Notes: generated from the letters alone by a model not told the origin. A DNA stretch of 64,000 bases from Acinetobacter portensis (GCF_023158935.1 NZ_CP096121.1:186001-250000); one strand, 5' to 3'. Shown: positions 45,419-54,498, counted from the stretch's first letter. Program-made: numbers and translations.

Positions 45419-45461
45419 GCTTAAAAGTGAAAAACATTTTGCTTAAAGTGAAAAACGTTTT
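45419..45461. repeat. Tandem 21/22-bp repeat before the recombinase gene
   Basis: GCTTAAAAGTGAAAAACATTTT is followed at once by GCTTAAAGTGAAAAACGTTTT. Two adjacent copies two helical turns apart, 76 bases before the start codon, look like paired protein-binding sites. Confidence 0.55.
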
Positions 45462-45536
45462 AACGAGTACTTTTAGAAAGGTGTTTAACGTTGTAGTATG
45501 TGCTCATGTTTTGCATGTGGATAAAGGGTGGTAGTG

Positions 45537-46757
45537 GTGAGCAGTTTTGAGAATCCTAATAGCTATCCAAAGACATTAAAAGAATACACAAGTCGTATAG
45601 AAGATTTTCCGTATTCTACTAAGACCAAATATGATATTGAGCTTAAGCAAAAAATTGATAAACATTTAGATAGTTCAGAGCTAGATTTAAAAATGTTATA
45701 TGAAAACATATATTCTGAATTTAAAACTAAATCTGAAAATGGTTATTACGCGGAATCTACATTTAGAACATATCGTGCATATTTAGTGTATGGAATCGGT
45801 CTAAAGCTTAATGAGCTAAATAATGGCTCTATTAATGATGAAGATATAGATGCTGGTTTTGATGAATATTTTTTAGAAGAATTATATTTAAGAATCATTA
45901 ACACAAAATATACAGCTAATAAGGACAAACCTAAGCGTACTTCTGAGCTGAAAACAAAGTACTTTGAACGCACGTTTTACAACTACTTGGTAAGAGAATT
46001 CGAGCATAAGAACGAGAGTAACACCAGGGTTAGTGAGTTTGATCGGATGATGGTTGCTTTTGTTGATGCCAATCTTGTTGTTGGATTGCGTCCTGTTGAG
46101 TGGTTTTCCGTTTCATTCTGTTGTGCAGTAAAAGGACCAAAACTGATCATGATTGTGGAAAATGGCAAGGCTACACATGGTCGGGCTAATGGACTTAAAA
46201 GGTATTTAATACTTGATGACCTTAAACATGAAGATCAAGAAAAGATATACCTTTATTGGAACTTGCTAAATAGGTATGTGAGAAAGGTATCTAGTTTAAA
46301 TAAAACTAGTGGCTATACCTTTGGATGGGATGAAAAACAGACTTTTATTAAAATACTGCAAGAGCGTTTACGTTTAAGTTATATCAATTACTTTAAGCTT
46401 AGAGGCAAGGTTTTAACTAATGAAGATCAACGACCTACTTTATACAGTACAAGGCATCAATGTATTGCAAATGCTAAGGTAAAGGGTATTGATAAGTTTG
46501 TGATAGCTGGTGCTTTTGGACATGCTGGTAAAGATACTGCTTCTAACTTTTATGGGCGAAAGTGGAGAGGCCATAGTGGTTTTAGTATAAAGCCTACTTT
46601 AGATTCTATTGAAAACGTTAATGGTAGCCATGAATTTGTTAAAACACTTTTAGCTAATAACCTAGATACCTTTTATTATTTTGATCTTAATATAGCAAAT
46701 GAGTTTAATACCGACTATTATAAGGACGAATTAAAGTCGGGTTTAGTGATTGACTAA
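45537..46757 (+). CDS. Tyrosine recombinase at the head of the tra operon
   Basis: Several in-frame GTG codons occur (45528, 45534, 45537); AAAGGG at 45523-45528 best supports 45537, giving 406 residues. The catalytic set is present: R185 in GLRPVEW, R306-H307 in YSTRHQ, H329 in FGHAGKD and the nucleophile Y339 in NFYG. A Tyr replaces the usual His two residues before R306, as in some other integrases. Residues 1-160 would be the arm- and core-binding part. It joins the next gene with no gap (TAA-ATG). A role in plasmid dimer resolution, or in DNA inversion like Rci of IncI plasmids, is possible, but no cognate sites were found. Confidence 0.8.
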   Translation: MSSFENPNSYPKTLKEYTSRIEDFPYSTKTKYDIELKQKIDKHLDSSELDLKMLYENIYSEFKTKSENGYYAESTFRTYRAYLVYGIGLKLNELNNGSINDEDIDAGFDEYFLEELYLRIINTKYTANKDKPKRTSELKTKYFERTFYNYLVREFEHKNESNTRVSEFDRMMVAFVDANLVVGLRPVEWFSVSFCCAVKGPKLIMIVENGKATHGRANGLKRYLILDDLKHEDQEKIYLYWNLLNRYVRKVSSLNKTSGYTFGWDEKQTFIKILQERLRLSYINYFKLRGKVLTNEDQRPTLYSTRHQCIANAKVKGIDKFVIAGAFGHAGKDTASNFYGRKWRGHSGFSIKPTLDSIENVNGSHEFVKTLLANNLDTFYYFDLNIANEFNTDYYKDELKSGLVID

Positions 46758-47045
46758 ATGGATAACTCTAAAACTAATTTGACTACTTCAACATGGGGTT
46801 CTCCTTACGCTGAAGTATCAATAATAGGTAAAAGAAAATACGCAAGGCTTTTAAGAGTGTTGGTTAGTACGTTTGCCTCATTGTGCATTTTAACCGTTTT
46901 AACAACGCTTAGTTTTGTAGCTTTTAAACTCACCACAACAGATTTTGAATCTTTGGTTTTTGATGACGGCACACCAGTTAAGTGTGTGCTTAGCTCTAAA
47001 TCAGATCGTCCAATTCCATCTGTTATATATCAGCCAGCGAAATAG
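46758..47045 (+). CDS. Small single-pass protein, possible DotJ/TraL analogue
   Basis: The ATG directly follows the recombinase stop. The 95-residue product has one membrane segment (residues about 36-58, VSTFASLCILTVLTTLSFVAF) and a short outer part (FESLVFDDGTPVKCVLS). Size and position before traM recall Legionella DotJ, a shortened relative of DotI, or TraL of IncI; the outer part is weakly like the region after the membrane segment of DotI. This is inference. Confidence 0.65.
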   Translation: MDNSKTNLTTSTWGSPYAEVSIIGKRKYARLLRVLVSTFASLCILTVLTTLSFVAFKLTTTDFESLVFDDGTPVKCVLSSKSDRPIPSVIYQPAK

Positions 47046-47055
47046 GAGTGCTGTT

Positions 47056-47739
47056 GTGTCTAAAGACAAATCTAATGAAAACGCTGAAATAGGTTCTTGT
47101 GATCCTAGTCTTTGGCTCAGAAAACAGGTGGATGAAAAAGATAAGGAGATTGCAAAGTTAAGACGATGGCTTGTTTTCGTGTTTTTCGCTTTTATCGTGA
47201 GTGCTGTTCTTGCGATGATTATTTTTGCTGCCTTTAATGCATACCCAAAAGTCAAAGCTGTTCAAACAGTAGATAACTCGGTTATCTGTCCAATCGAAGC
47301 ATCAAAAAACCCTCGCGTTACTGACGTTGTTATTTCTGAATTCGGTAAGAGTGCAATTCTTTCTGTCTACAACTTTGATTTCTTGAACTGGCGTGACGTT
47401 ATTAACAATGCTGGTTCAATGTATTTCACTGAGGGCGGTAAAGATTCATTGATGAAGCAAATCGCTCAATCACAAACAGTTGGCACAATCGTACAAAACA
47501 ACCTAACGATGCGAACTACTGCTACTGATGTTCCACAAATCGAAAACCGTGATTTACATGCTGCAGAACCTAGTTGGACTGTTCGTGTTCCTATCACTAC
47601 TCAATTCTTCTTAGGTGACAAACAACCTAAAGAGACTCACCGCTTCATTGCGACAGTTACTATTGTTGAGCATCCACGTTCTTATCTGAACTACAACGGT
47701 ATTGCTGTTAAGACAATTACGTTAACTCCAGCGCGTTAA
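47056..47739 (+). CDS. traM: TraM/DotI (IcmL)-family inner-membrane protein
   Basis: The GTG at 47056 with TAGGAG at 47043-47048 is the start; the longer frame from 46945 overlaps the previous gene. The 227-residue protein has one membrane segment (residues about 41-65) and a periplasmic domain with FDFLNWRDVINNAGSMYF and IVQNNLTMRTT, typical of DotI/TraM. It forms the inner-membrane ring that contacts the core complex. Confidence 0.87.
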   Translation: MSKDKSNENAEIGSCDPSLWLRKQVDEKDKEIAKLRRWLVFVFFAFIVSAVLAMIIFAAFNAYPKVKAVQTVDNSVICPIEASKNPRVTDVVISEFGKSAILSVYNFDFLNWRDVINNAGSMYFTEGGKDSLMKQIAQSQTVGTIVQNNLTMRTTATDVPQIENRDLHAAEPSWTVRVPITTQFFLGDKQPKETHRFIATVTIVEHPRSYLNYNGIAVKTITLTPAR

Positions 47740-47752
47740 TTGGATGATACTT

Positions 47753-48700
47753 ATGAAATTGAAAAAATTATCTTTGGCTCTTTTTGCTTCTACTGCATTA
47801 ACTACAATAGTTAATGCTGCTGATATGCCTCCGAATACTTTTGCGGATGCTCAATCTCCTTTGGTTGCACCTGAGGTAGTTGATACAGCATCGGAAATTG
47901 ACAGACAGGTTCACAATCTTGTTGGTTTGCAGTTCACACCTGAGCAAACAAAAATAGTTAAAGGACTTTTGTTGCAACAAAAACGAAGCCTTTCTAGTCC
48001 TTATGTAAATACGCCACAAGCGAAAACCCGTAGTTTGGGTATTTCATTAAACCCTGGTGAGGAACCGCCAGTAATTCGTTTAAGCGCTGGCATGCTATCT
48101 ACTATTGTCTTTACCGATTCTTCAGGAAATCCATGGAACATTGAAAAGATTTCTTTGGACCGTGGACGTTTCTCAGATGGCTTAGGTGAGCAAAACGAAA
48201 AAGAGCCAGACGAAATCCCTGAAACTAACATCCTTTCAATCGAACCATTAGATCCAGCTGCTTTCGGAAACGTAACGGTCACATTAAAGGGATTGGGTGC
48301 TCCAGTAATTTTGATGTTAGCTACTGGCCAACGTGATTTAGATGTTCGTGTAGACGCACGTATACCTGGTCGAAGCCCAACAGCCAAAGCTATGTATTCA
48401 ACAGGCAATCAAACATCGATTATTCCAGATGGTGTGAGTTTGCAATTTATGGATGGCTTAGCGCCTGAGGGTGCTGTTGAAATGCGAACCGATAGTCCTA
48501 ATGTCCGTGCTTGGAAGTTTGGTGGCTATATATATGTGCGTAGTAACTTTGGTGTTATTCAACCAGCCTTTTTGAGTTCTTTCCGCGCTAACAACGGTAT
48601 GAAGATCTTCCGTTATGAAGATTCTGAAGATCTGAAGTACATCACATTTTCAACGACTGGCGGTACACCTAAAACTGTTTACCTCGAAGACGCATTTTAA
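47753..48700 (+). CDS. traN: TraN/DotH (IcmK)-family outer-membrane core protein
   Basis: The ATG at 47753 after TTGGATG gives a clean signal peptide (LSLALFASTALTTIVNA). The 315-residue product carries GKPWNIEK-type and VTLKGLGAPVILML blocks of DotH, the VirB9-like outer-membrane core subunit that DotC and DotD recruit. It lies between traM and traO, the conserved order. Confidence 0.88.
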   Translation: MKLKKLSLALFASTALTTIVNAADMPPNTFADAQSPLVAPEVVDTASEIDRQVHNLVGLQFTPEQTKIVKGLLLQQKRSLSSPYVNTPQAKTRSLGISLNPGEEPPVIRLSAGMLSTIVFTDSSGNPWNIEKISLDRGRFSDGLGEQNEKEPDEIPETNILSIEPLDPAAFGNVTVTLKGLGAPVILMLATGQRDLDVRVDARIPGRSPTAKAMYSTGNQTSIIPDGVSLQFMDGLAPEGAVEMRTDSPNVRAWKFGGYIYVRSNFGVIQPAFLSSFRANNGMKIFRYEDSEDLKYITFSTTGGTPKTVYLEDAF

Positions 48701-48721
48701 GTCATTAAGTGAGAATTAAAA

Positions 48722-50233
48722 ATGGATTCAACGAACCAACAAAATAACCCGAATGACATTGAAGAGAATTCTAGTCGTAGCACTGAAGTAGGTACTACCG
48801 ATGAAACTATTATTTCTGCAAACCAAGTTCATTCAGAAGAAGACCAACCTAAAAAACTGAAAAATACAAGTATTAAAACTGCTAACAAAAAACGTGTTTT
48901 TGCAGATACGCGCTTTCGCGTTGTTGCAATTATTGGTTTGGTAGTAGTTGGTGGATTAGGCTTTTTTATGTTTAACCCAATGGGGAAAAGTGACCAACTA
49001 GCTTTAGATAATCAGGTTGCTATTGCTACACCAGAAATCCAAGGACAGGGTACAAATGTTATCCCTCCTGAATATGTAGAATATGAACGTCAAAAACAAG
49101 CTGAAGAAGCTGCTCGAGCTGGCAAAAATGGTGAAAGCTATTTGCCCGAATTTAAAACAGTTGCAACACAAGATCCAAACGGCGATCTGAACGATCAGAA
49201 TTTTATTACAGGTCCAAATGGGCAACCTGTAAACGGTTCTGCAACAGGTGGTACACCAAATATTACGCTTGAACTTGACCAGATGGCCAGAGCTAATATG
49301 GCAAATCAAGGTGGTGCATTACCTCAACCAACTAGCGGTGGTCTACCACAACAACCACAAACACAAAACGGTGCTAATCAAAACGCACCGATTTATCAAA
49401 CTAACTACGCGCAACAATATGAACATGCTTCATCTGCTGCTAATGATGTTGCTAGTGTATATAGCCAACAAGCAGCTGCTTATGCAGAACGTAATGCTGC
49501 AACGCGTGAATTAAGTCAAACTGCTTTTGTTGATCAACTTGCTGCGTTTTCTAATACAAAGAACAAGGTCAACGGATATTCAACATATAAATATTCACAC
49601 AACACTAAAGCATCGGAAGGGCAACAAAACCTTGGAAGCTTGAACGTTGCGAATACGACTAGCGAATCTACTAAAGGACTAGCAATCATTAAAGCTGGTA
49701 CAACAATGAAAGCGCGTTTAGATACAGGTGTGAATACTGATAAAGGTAAAAACCTATTTGCTACTGTTATTGGCGGTAAATTTAACGGCGCAAAACTTAT
49801 TGGTACTGTTGGTCTGAATACTGCGGATATTGAATTTAACTTTACCCGTATGTTGTTTAAGGGCGAAGAGTATGCAATCCAAGTACGAGCTTTAACTCTT
49901 GGAACAAAACAATCGGGCATGGCTGATAAAGTCCAAAAACACACTTTGCAAAAGCTTGGCGGTATGGTTACTGCTGGAATCTTTGAGGGTTACGGACAAG
50001 CCTATCAAAACATTGGTACAACCCAAATCACAAATACTGGCAATGTTGTAAGCACGAAGGAAGAGCCAAACGATAAAGAAATTGCCGGGAACATCATTGG
50101 TAACGTTGGTACGGAAATGGCGAACATGGCACGTACATCAACAGTTCGACCAACTACGTATATCGTTAACAGCGGAAAAGTATTTGAAGTCTTTTTTGAT
50201 GCTGACGTAACAACACCGAAAAATAAGGGGTAA
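48722..50233 (+). CDS. traO: TraO/DotG (IcmE)-family VirB10-like core protein
   Basis: The 503-residue protein has a cytoplasmic acidic N-terminus, one membrane segment (residues about 61-83, VVAIIGLVVVGGLGFFMF), a Gln/Asn/Gly-rich disordered middle, and a C-terminal VirB10-like beta domain (AIIKAGTTMKARLDTGVNT to GMVTAGIFEGYGQAYQ). It spans both membranes. It lacks the very long pentapeptide-repeat region of Legionella DotG, like the IncI protein. Confidence 0.9.
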   Translation: MDSTNQQNNPNDIEENSSRSTEVGTTDETIISANQVHSEEDQPKKLKNTSIKTANKKRVFADTRFRVVAIIGLVVVGGLGFFMFNPMGKSDQLALDNQVAIATPEIQGQGTNVIPPEYVEYERQKQAEEAARAGKNGESYLPEFKTVATQDPNGDLNDQNFITGPNGQPVNGSATGGTPNITLELDQMARANMANQGGALPQPTSGGLPQQPQTQNGANQNAPIYQTNYAQQYEHASSAANDVASVYSQQAAAYAERNAATRELSQTAFVDQLAAFSNTKNKVNGYSTYKYSHNTKASEGQQNLGSLNVANTTSESTKGLAIIKAGTTMKARLDTGVNTDKGKNLFATVIGGKFNGAKLIGTVGLNTADIEFNFTRMLFKGEEYAIQVRALTLGTKQSGMADKVQKHTLQKLGGMVTAGIFEGYGQAYQNIGTTQITNTGNVVSTKEEPNDKEIAGNIIGNVGTEMANMARTSTVRPTTYIVNSGKVFEVFFDADVTTPKNKG

Positions 50234-50238
50234 GCGAA

Positions 50239-51120
50239 ATGTCTGATAATCAAATGACTGCTGAACAGGCAAAGAAAAATCTAAAAGATGCTGAAGGCAA
50301 ACCCCAAAAAGGCGAAGGTAGTGCGAAGGGTGGTATTCCTCCAAAACTTCTTATTGTTATTGGTGTTATTGCCTTAATTATGATTGGTACTTTCTTTTGG
50401 ATACAAATGAGTAAACCAAAAGACGTCAGCACGGCAGTTGCTCCAGAACAAACACCAGAATCCATTGATACTGTTGGTCAAGGCATTCAACAAACACAAG
50501 CAACATACAACCAAAATCAACAACCTTTAAAGGACAATAGTATTGCTGATGATACGGCGTTCATTGTTGATGAAAATATTGTGTTTAAAGATCCTACCAC
50601 TGGTCAATACATGATTATGTACAAATCCATGTCGTATCCGATTGATTCTGATCTAGGAATAGAGGCAGTTAACTTCTATCAAAGTCAGGGTACGAATGCA
50701 CTTATTTTATTACAACGTTTGAAAGAAAAAGAGCAAGCGCATGGGCAAGTACAAAACGGCGAACAAACTGCAGTTGCTCAATCAGAAACCATAATCAAAA
50801 ATGAACAACTGAAAGCTGAAAATGACGATCTTAAAAACCTTGTTGAATTGCAAGAACAGGCAATTAAGGAATTAAAGACTAGTTTAATCAAAATAGCTAA
50901 AGACCAGACTAAGCAAAAGGCTTTAAGTACATCGGGATCTAAAACCTTATCAATTCCAAAAGGTGCAAAACGCTTGGATGCTTTTGCGGTTGTAGGCGAT
51001 CGCGCTTGGATGACAGATTCTCAAAACCATACATATACAGTCTATGTAGGTCAGAAGATGCCAGACAATCGCACGGTCTATGCTGTTGACGAAAACGAAC
51101 AAGCCATTTGGGTGAAATAA
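50239..51120 (+). CDS. traP: TraP/DotF-like single-pass protein
   Basis: The 293-residue protein starts 5 bases after traO. It has one membrane segment (residues about 34-54, LLIVIGVIALIMIGTFFW), a coiled coil at about 190-225 (LKAENDDLKNLVELQEQAI) and a compact C-terminal domain with AFAVVGDRAWMTDSQ. Length, layout and order match TraP of IncI and DotF/IcmG; sequence identity cannot be judged here. Confidence 0.75.
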   Translation: MSDNQMTAEQAKKNLKDAEGKPQKGEGSAKGGIPPKLLIVIGVIALIMIGTFFWIQMSKPKDVSTAVAPEQTPESIDTVGQGIQQTQATYNQNQQPLKDNSIADDTAFIVDENIVFKDPTTGQYMIMYKSMSYPIDSDLGIEAVNFYQSQGTNALILLQRLKEKEQAHGQVQNGEQTAVAQSETIIKNEQLKAENDDLKNLVELQEQAIKELKTSLIKIAKDQTKQKALSTSGSKTLSIPKGAKRLDAFAVVGDRAWMTDSQNHTYTVYVGQKMPDNRTVYAVDENEQAIWVK

Positions 51121-51130
51121 GGAAAATAGC

Positions 51131-51706
51131 GTGGATGCATTAGATATAGTTAAAGCGATATTAAACATATACGGTCCACTACTAAGCTTTATACGCATTT
51201 GCTTTGTTGTAACGGGGTTGGTGATTACTGGCACGGCGCTTTTTGACTTAGTGCAAGCATCATCACCTCAACAAAAGTTCTTTGGTCATGGAATGAAAGA
51301 GCCTACCACTGGTGGGGCATTGTTGAAGATTCTTATCGGTGGTGCTTTTGCATCACTTGGATATGACGGATATATCATTGGTGCACTAGGTTCTTCATTG
51401 TTTGGTGGTAATGGCATAGAACTTGTAACGGTACAAAGTTACTTGCCTAATGCTGGTGCTAATGATTTAGGTGCATATATCGTTACGGCGGTTGTAGGTT
51501 TTACGCAACTGGTAGGGATTATAGCGGTAGCTCGTGGCTTATATGGTTTTGTAGAGAAAATTGATGCTCAAGGCAATGCGACATACCGCAAAGCATGGGT
51601 TTTAATTATAACAGGTGTATTATGCGTATACGTTCAGGACGTACACGATGTCTTTGTTAATACCTTTGGAACACAAATAGGAGGAACCTTTTTTACAATA
51701 TTTTAA
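51131..51706 (+). CDS. traQ: TraQ/DotE-like polytopic membrane protein
   Basis: The GTG at 51131 follows AAGGA. The 191-residue protein has about four hydrophobic segments (near 16-40, 60-85, 115-140 and 155-175) with Gly-rich turns (GGALLKILIGGAFASLGYDG). This fits TraQ/IcmC-type proteins, which sit in the inner membrane between traP and traR. No promoter motif separates it from traP. Confidence 0.75.
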   Translation: MDALDIVKAILNIYGPLLSFIRICFVVTGLVITGTALFDLVQASSPQQKFFGHGMKEPTTGGALLKILIGGAFASLGYDGYIIGALGSSLFGGNGIELVTVQSYLPNAGANDLGAYIVTAVVGFTQLVGIIAVARGLYGFVEKIDAQGNATYRKAWVLIITGVLCVYVQDVHDVFVNTFGTQIGGTFFTIF

Positions 51707-51873
51707 ACAATCTTCTTAAAATAGGGTGAGAGTTTCTTAAAAACCTTGTATAAGATATTGAAGATATTTAACGAGAAGTTTAAAATTAAGCAACTTAAAG
51801 CAATAGGGTTTTAAGAATGTTTAATTACAGTGCGGAGATTAGCTCCCGTATATTAAATAAAAGGAAAATGACA

Positions 51874-52287
51874 ATGGTATCATTAGTAAAACACTCAGTT
51901 CGCACTGTAAAAGCGACTGCATTCCGCGCAAAAGTAATGTTTTTAGCTTTTGTTTCTGCATTAATGGGTCAAGTTGCATATGCAAACACTGGCACATGGA
52001 ACCCAGGTGGTACAGCTTACGGAAAACACGCTGCTGGTTCTGATGCGAATGAAATCTTAGGCCGTGGTGAAACATTAGGTCAAAACGTTTATAAATTCTT
52101 AATCGTAGTGTTCATGGTGCTTGGTTTAGGCTTAGTTGGTACTGGTTTGTATATGATGTATACATCAGAAGAAGATCAACAAAAGAAAAAGAAAACTGCT
52201 TGGATCTGTATTGGTGTGGGTGGTGCGTTATCAATCGTAGGCTTCATCATGTTCTCTGCTGCGAACACTATTACTGGTAAAGCGTAA
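51874..52287 (+). CDS. traR: TraR/IcmD-like small membrane protein
   Basis: The ATG at 51874 (AAGGA at 51861-51865) is preferred over the frame open from 51817; ATG 51868 is an alternative. The 137-residue product has a signal-like first segment (AKVMFLAFVSALMGQVAYA) and two further segments (VYKFLIVVFMVLGLGLVGTGLY and AWICIGVGGALSIVGFIMF), with a charged loop between. This is the plan of TraR/IcmD, related in form to VirB2-type pilin-like proteins. A gap of 167 bases before it could hold a processing site or promoter. Confidence 0.75.
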   Translation: MVSLVKHSVRTVKATAFRAKVMFLAFVSALMGQVAYANTGTWNPGGTAYGKHAAGSDANEILGRGETLGQNVYKFLIVVFMVLGLGLVGTGLYMMYTSEEDQQKKKKTAWICIGVGGALSIVGFIMFSAANTITGKA

Positions 52288-52307
52288 TACAATAATAAAT
52301 AAGTTTA

Positions 52308-52337
52308 AAAGCGTGGCTTAGGCTGCGCTTTTTTTAT
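52308..52337 (+). terminator. Probable terminator after traR
   Basis: AAAGCG / CGCTTT with an imperfect inner stem is followed by T7; it would end or attenuate the traM-traR unit. Confidence 0.55.
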
Positions 52338-52347
52338 TTTAAAAATA

Positions 52348-52355
52348 GTATATAC
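52348..52355. promoter_or_regulatory. GTATATAC palindrome upstream of traT
   Basis: The site reads AGTATATACA, just after the traR terminator and 42 bases before the traT start, consistent with a fresh promoter there. Confidence 0.5.
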
Positions 52356-52397
52356 ATGTTTTAATTAGACCTTACTTAATAGTATTAAGGGGTTTAA

Positions 52398-53285
52398 GTG
52401 AAACATATAAACCGTAAGTTTGGTATTTTAAGACCTATTAACGGCGTAAACGACAAGCAAGAGATACGTCAAGATAAAACTATCCATGATGGTTTTAAAA
52501 CCAATGAGACAATAAAGCAAATAATGTCTTCACAACCAGCTAAATGCTATTTTTGTGATTTCTATGACGAATACTTTTTAGAGCCACATCACTTAGACGG
52601 CGATCATAGCAACCATACGGCTGAGAACATTGTAGCGGTCTGTACGCTATGCCATGCACAAAACCACATCTTTGCACTATCACTGGAAAAGAAAGCTGAA
52701 ATATGCGTATTGAGTACGAACATACCTCAAGAGATCTTTAATCAATATCAACGTGCATTACTGGTGTTATCGCATAAGTCTGACAACCAAGATCCTGAGC
52801 TTGCTAAGTTCGCACGGCGACATCGCCAAAGCTTGCTTGTAGAGCCGTTAAAGCGCCATCAACGCCCTAATCCTACAAAGATGTCTGAAGCAGAATACGC
52901 ACGTAATATGTTTGAGGATATACAGGCGTTTAATGCGATTAAGACACGAACCCAAACAATTGATACCCAACTGTACTTCACGGACATTAAGTTCAACACA
53001 ATGGCTGAATATGAAGAAGCCAAGCAAGAAGATATGTTGGTAGCGAACGTTGATTACGTAGACCAGCTCCGCAAGTACAAAGAGTGGTATTTGAATGCCA
53101 TCAAAGAGAACAAAAACTTTTCTTTGTATCAACTCGCAAAAGCTTTGGAAAAGGTATCAGACGAAGCATACGAGAGCTTTAATCTGCCAAACCACTACAT
53201 AGTATTTTCCCCGAATATCTTTACTGACGAGCAGTATGAGTACTACCAAACACTAGATGTATTTAAGGGTTTGGGTGATAAGTGA
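52398..53285 (+). CDS. traT: TraT/DotN (IcmJ)-like zinc-binding HNH-fold protein
   Basis: The GTG at 52398 follows AAGGGG. The 295-residue protein has C50-x2-C53, then EPHHLDGDHSNH (H64, H65, H70), then C82-x2-C85-H86, the zinc-finger HNH-like fold of DotN/IcmJ. DotN is a non-nuclease member that joins DotL and DotM in the coupling complex. The C-terminal 180 residues are unlike Legionella DotN, which is about 200 residues long in total, so this form has a large extra helical part. A true HNH nuclease remains possible, but position between traR and traU favours DotN. Confidence 0.78.
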   Translation: MKHINRKFGILRPINGVNDKQEIRQDKTIHDGFKTNETIKQIMSSQPAKCYFCDFYDEYFLEPHHLDGDHSNHTAENIVAVCTLCHAQNHIFALSLEKKAEICVLSTNIPQEIFNQYQRALLVLSHKSDNQDPELAKFARRHRQSLLVEPLKRHQRPNPTKMSEAEYARNMFEDIQAFNAIKTRTQTIDTQLYFTDIKFNTMAEYEEAKQEDMLVANVDYVDQLRKYKEWYLNAIKENKNFSLYQLAKALEKVSDEAYESFNLPNHYIVFSPNIFTDEQYEYYQTLDVFKGLGDK

Positions 53286-53295
53286 GTTCACATAA

Positions 53296-54498
53296 ATGAC
53301 AGAATGCTTAACAGATACCGAATACATAGATATGAGCTTAGAAGACGTTATATCGGGCATAGTGTTACAGCCATTTAAGCCTGACATAGTGAATGATATA
53401 GCGGTATTGGATAGCGTATTTGAGACGGACATATTGAATGATGATGAATACTCATTTATTGGTCCATACATCTACAAATATTGGGAACTTGGGATAGATG
53501 CACTACCAAAGGAAACGCACGATCAGCTATCGATATTTCGCTTATGCGTTATAGGTACTGAGGCTTTCAACTTCCTGAACGATTTGTATATACCAACGAC
53601 TCGCGACACTGGTCATACATCTAACACGCTAATGCTACTCCATGTTGTACATATAGCGATAGGGAATCAGACAACAACTGGTGAAGACTCAACGGGGCAT
53701 TTTCAAGATCCACTGATTAAAGCGCTACTGTTGATGAATATCCCCGTTAACAGCGATTGTTTGCTGTTGGATGACACTTTGGTACACCTAAACAAAATAA
53801 CGGCGCTGAGTGGCTTAGACGTTGAAATACAGGTTAAGCAAAGTGTGAGTGTGAAGCATAAGAAATTACTAAGCACCAACTTTGGATTTGACAATCCATT
53901 ATCAATTATAAGCGTTTTGGAACAAAAGAAACTGTCTGAAGAACTGACACGCTACTTTCCGATGATACATCTACCAACGTCCGTAGAAGATGCGACAAAC
54001 CAGATAGATACGGGCAACTTAAAAATGAGTTCGCTGCAATCTTTTTGTATATACCAAAACTTAAAGCTATCGGTGTCTAAAGTTTTCCACGAACAGGGCT
54101 TATACCAGAACAAAGAGATCTACATAGAGCTTGATAAGGTTCACTTCCAACTTAAAAATACAGGTTCCTTAAACTTCAAGGTGGGTACTTTAGGTGAAAG
54201 CCAAGAGGTTTTAGAAACGGCGTTTTGGCAACTGCTTAATAAGGGTTTAGTGTTTGACCTAAATAGTTTTAAGAAGTATGTCGAATTAAAAGAGGACGAA
54301 ACCGTTAAAACTGATGTATTTACTAATTCAAAAAATGATAATATCCCTTTTAACAGTACCTACTATGAGCTTTTATTAAGGTTGGTTTTAGATACAAGCT
54401 TAAAACCCTCTGTAAAAAGTCTTGAGGTCGCAATTCAAAATAAGGATTTCGACAGTGCGATTAACGTTTTAAGAGAATTACCGTTTTTTAGTGCTTAA
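53296..54498 (+). CDS. Unknown 400-aa protein between traT and traU
   Basis: It begins 10 bases after traT, with only AAGTGAG upstream, so it is probably coupled to it. The protein is acidic and soluble, Leu-rich and without clear motifs; two GTATATAC octamers inside its coding sequence look incidental. DotN and DotO genes are neighbours in known systems, so this insertion is a candidate new component or chaperone of the coupling complex. No family was recognised. Confidence 0.7.
   Translation: MTECLTDTEYIDMSLEDVISGIVLQPFKPDIVNDIAVLDSVFETDILNDDEYSFIGPYIYKYWELGIDALPKETHDQLSIFRLCVIGTEAFNFLNDLYIPTTRDTGHTSNTLMLLHVVHIAIGNQTTTGEDSTGHFQDPLIKALLLMNIPVNSDCLLLDDTLVHLNKITALSGLDVEIQVKQSVSVKHKKLLSTNFGFDNPLSIISVLEQKKLSEELTRYFPMIHLPTSVEDATNQIDTGNLKMSSLQSFCIYQNLKLSVSKVFHEQGLYQNKEIYIELDKVHFQLKNTGSLNFKVGTLGESQEVLETAFWQLLNKGLVFDLNSFKKYVELKEDETVKTDVFTNSKNDNIPFNSTYYELLLRLVLDTSLKPSVKSLEVAIQNKDFDSAINVLRELPFFSA

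Larger units (their letters stand above)
44450..45536. promoter_or_regulatory. 1.1-kb divergent control region between the two tra operons
   Basis: No convincing gene is present. The region is very AT-rich, with T-runs around 44800-44920 that suggest bent DNA. It holds a forward terminator at 44672, a perfect GGTATATACC site at 45091 and a direct repeat at 45419. A 35-codon frame at 45339-45446 (MISQLHFFDFS start) has no good ribosome site. The traH promoter and the promoter of the recombinase-traM operon must lie here; oriT was looked for but not identified. Confidence 0.6.

Noticed and set aside
45339..45446. 35-codon gene before the recombinase
   Set aside because: No convincing ribosome site, very Phe-rich, and it overlaps the tandem repeat; kept only as a remark in the control region.
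44450..45536. oriT
   Set aside because: No relaxase gene is in the window and no IncI-type nick region was recognised; the inverted repeats here are ordinary terminators.
52398..53285. Homing HNH endonuclease
   Set aside because: The zinc and His motifs fit an HNH fold, but position between traR and traU, and the known HNH-like fold of DotN, make a coupling-complex role more likely.
53586..54054. GTATATAC octamers at 53586 and 54047 as regulatory sites
   Set aside because: They lie within the coding frame of the 53296 gene (encoding LYIPT and CIYQ), lack extended symmetry, and match chance expectation; likewise the one at 12165.
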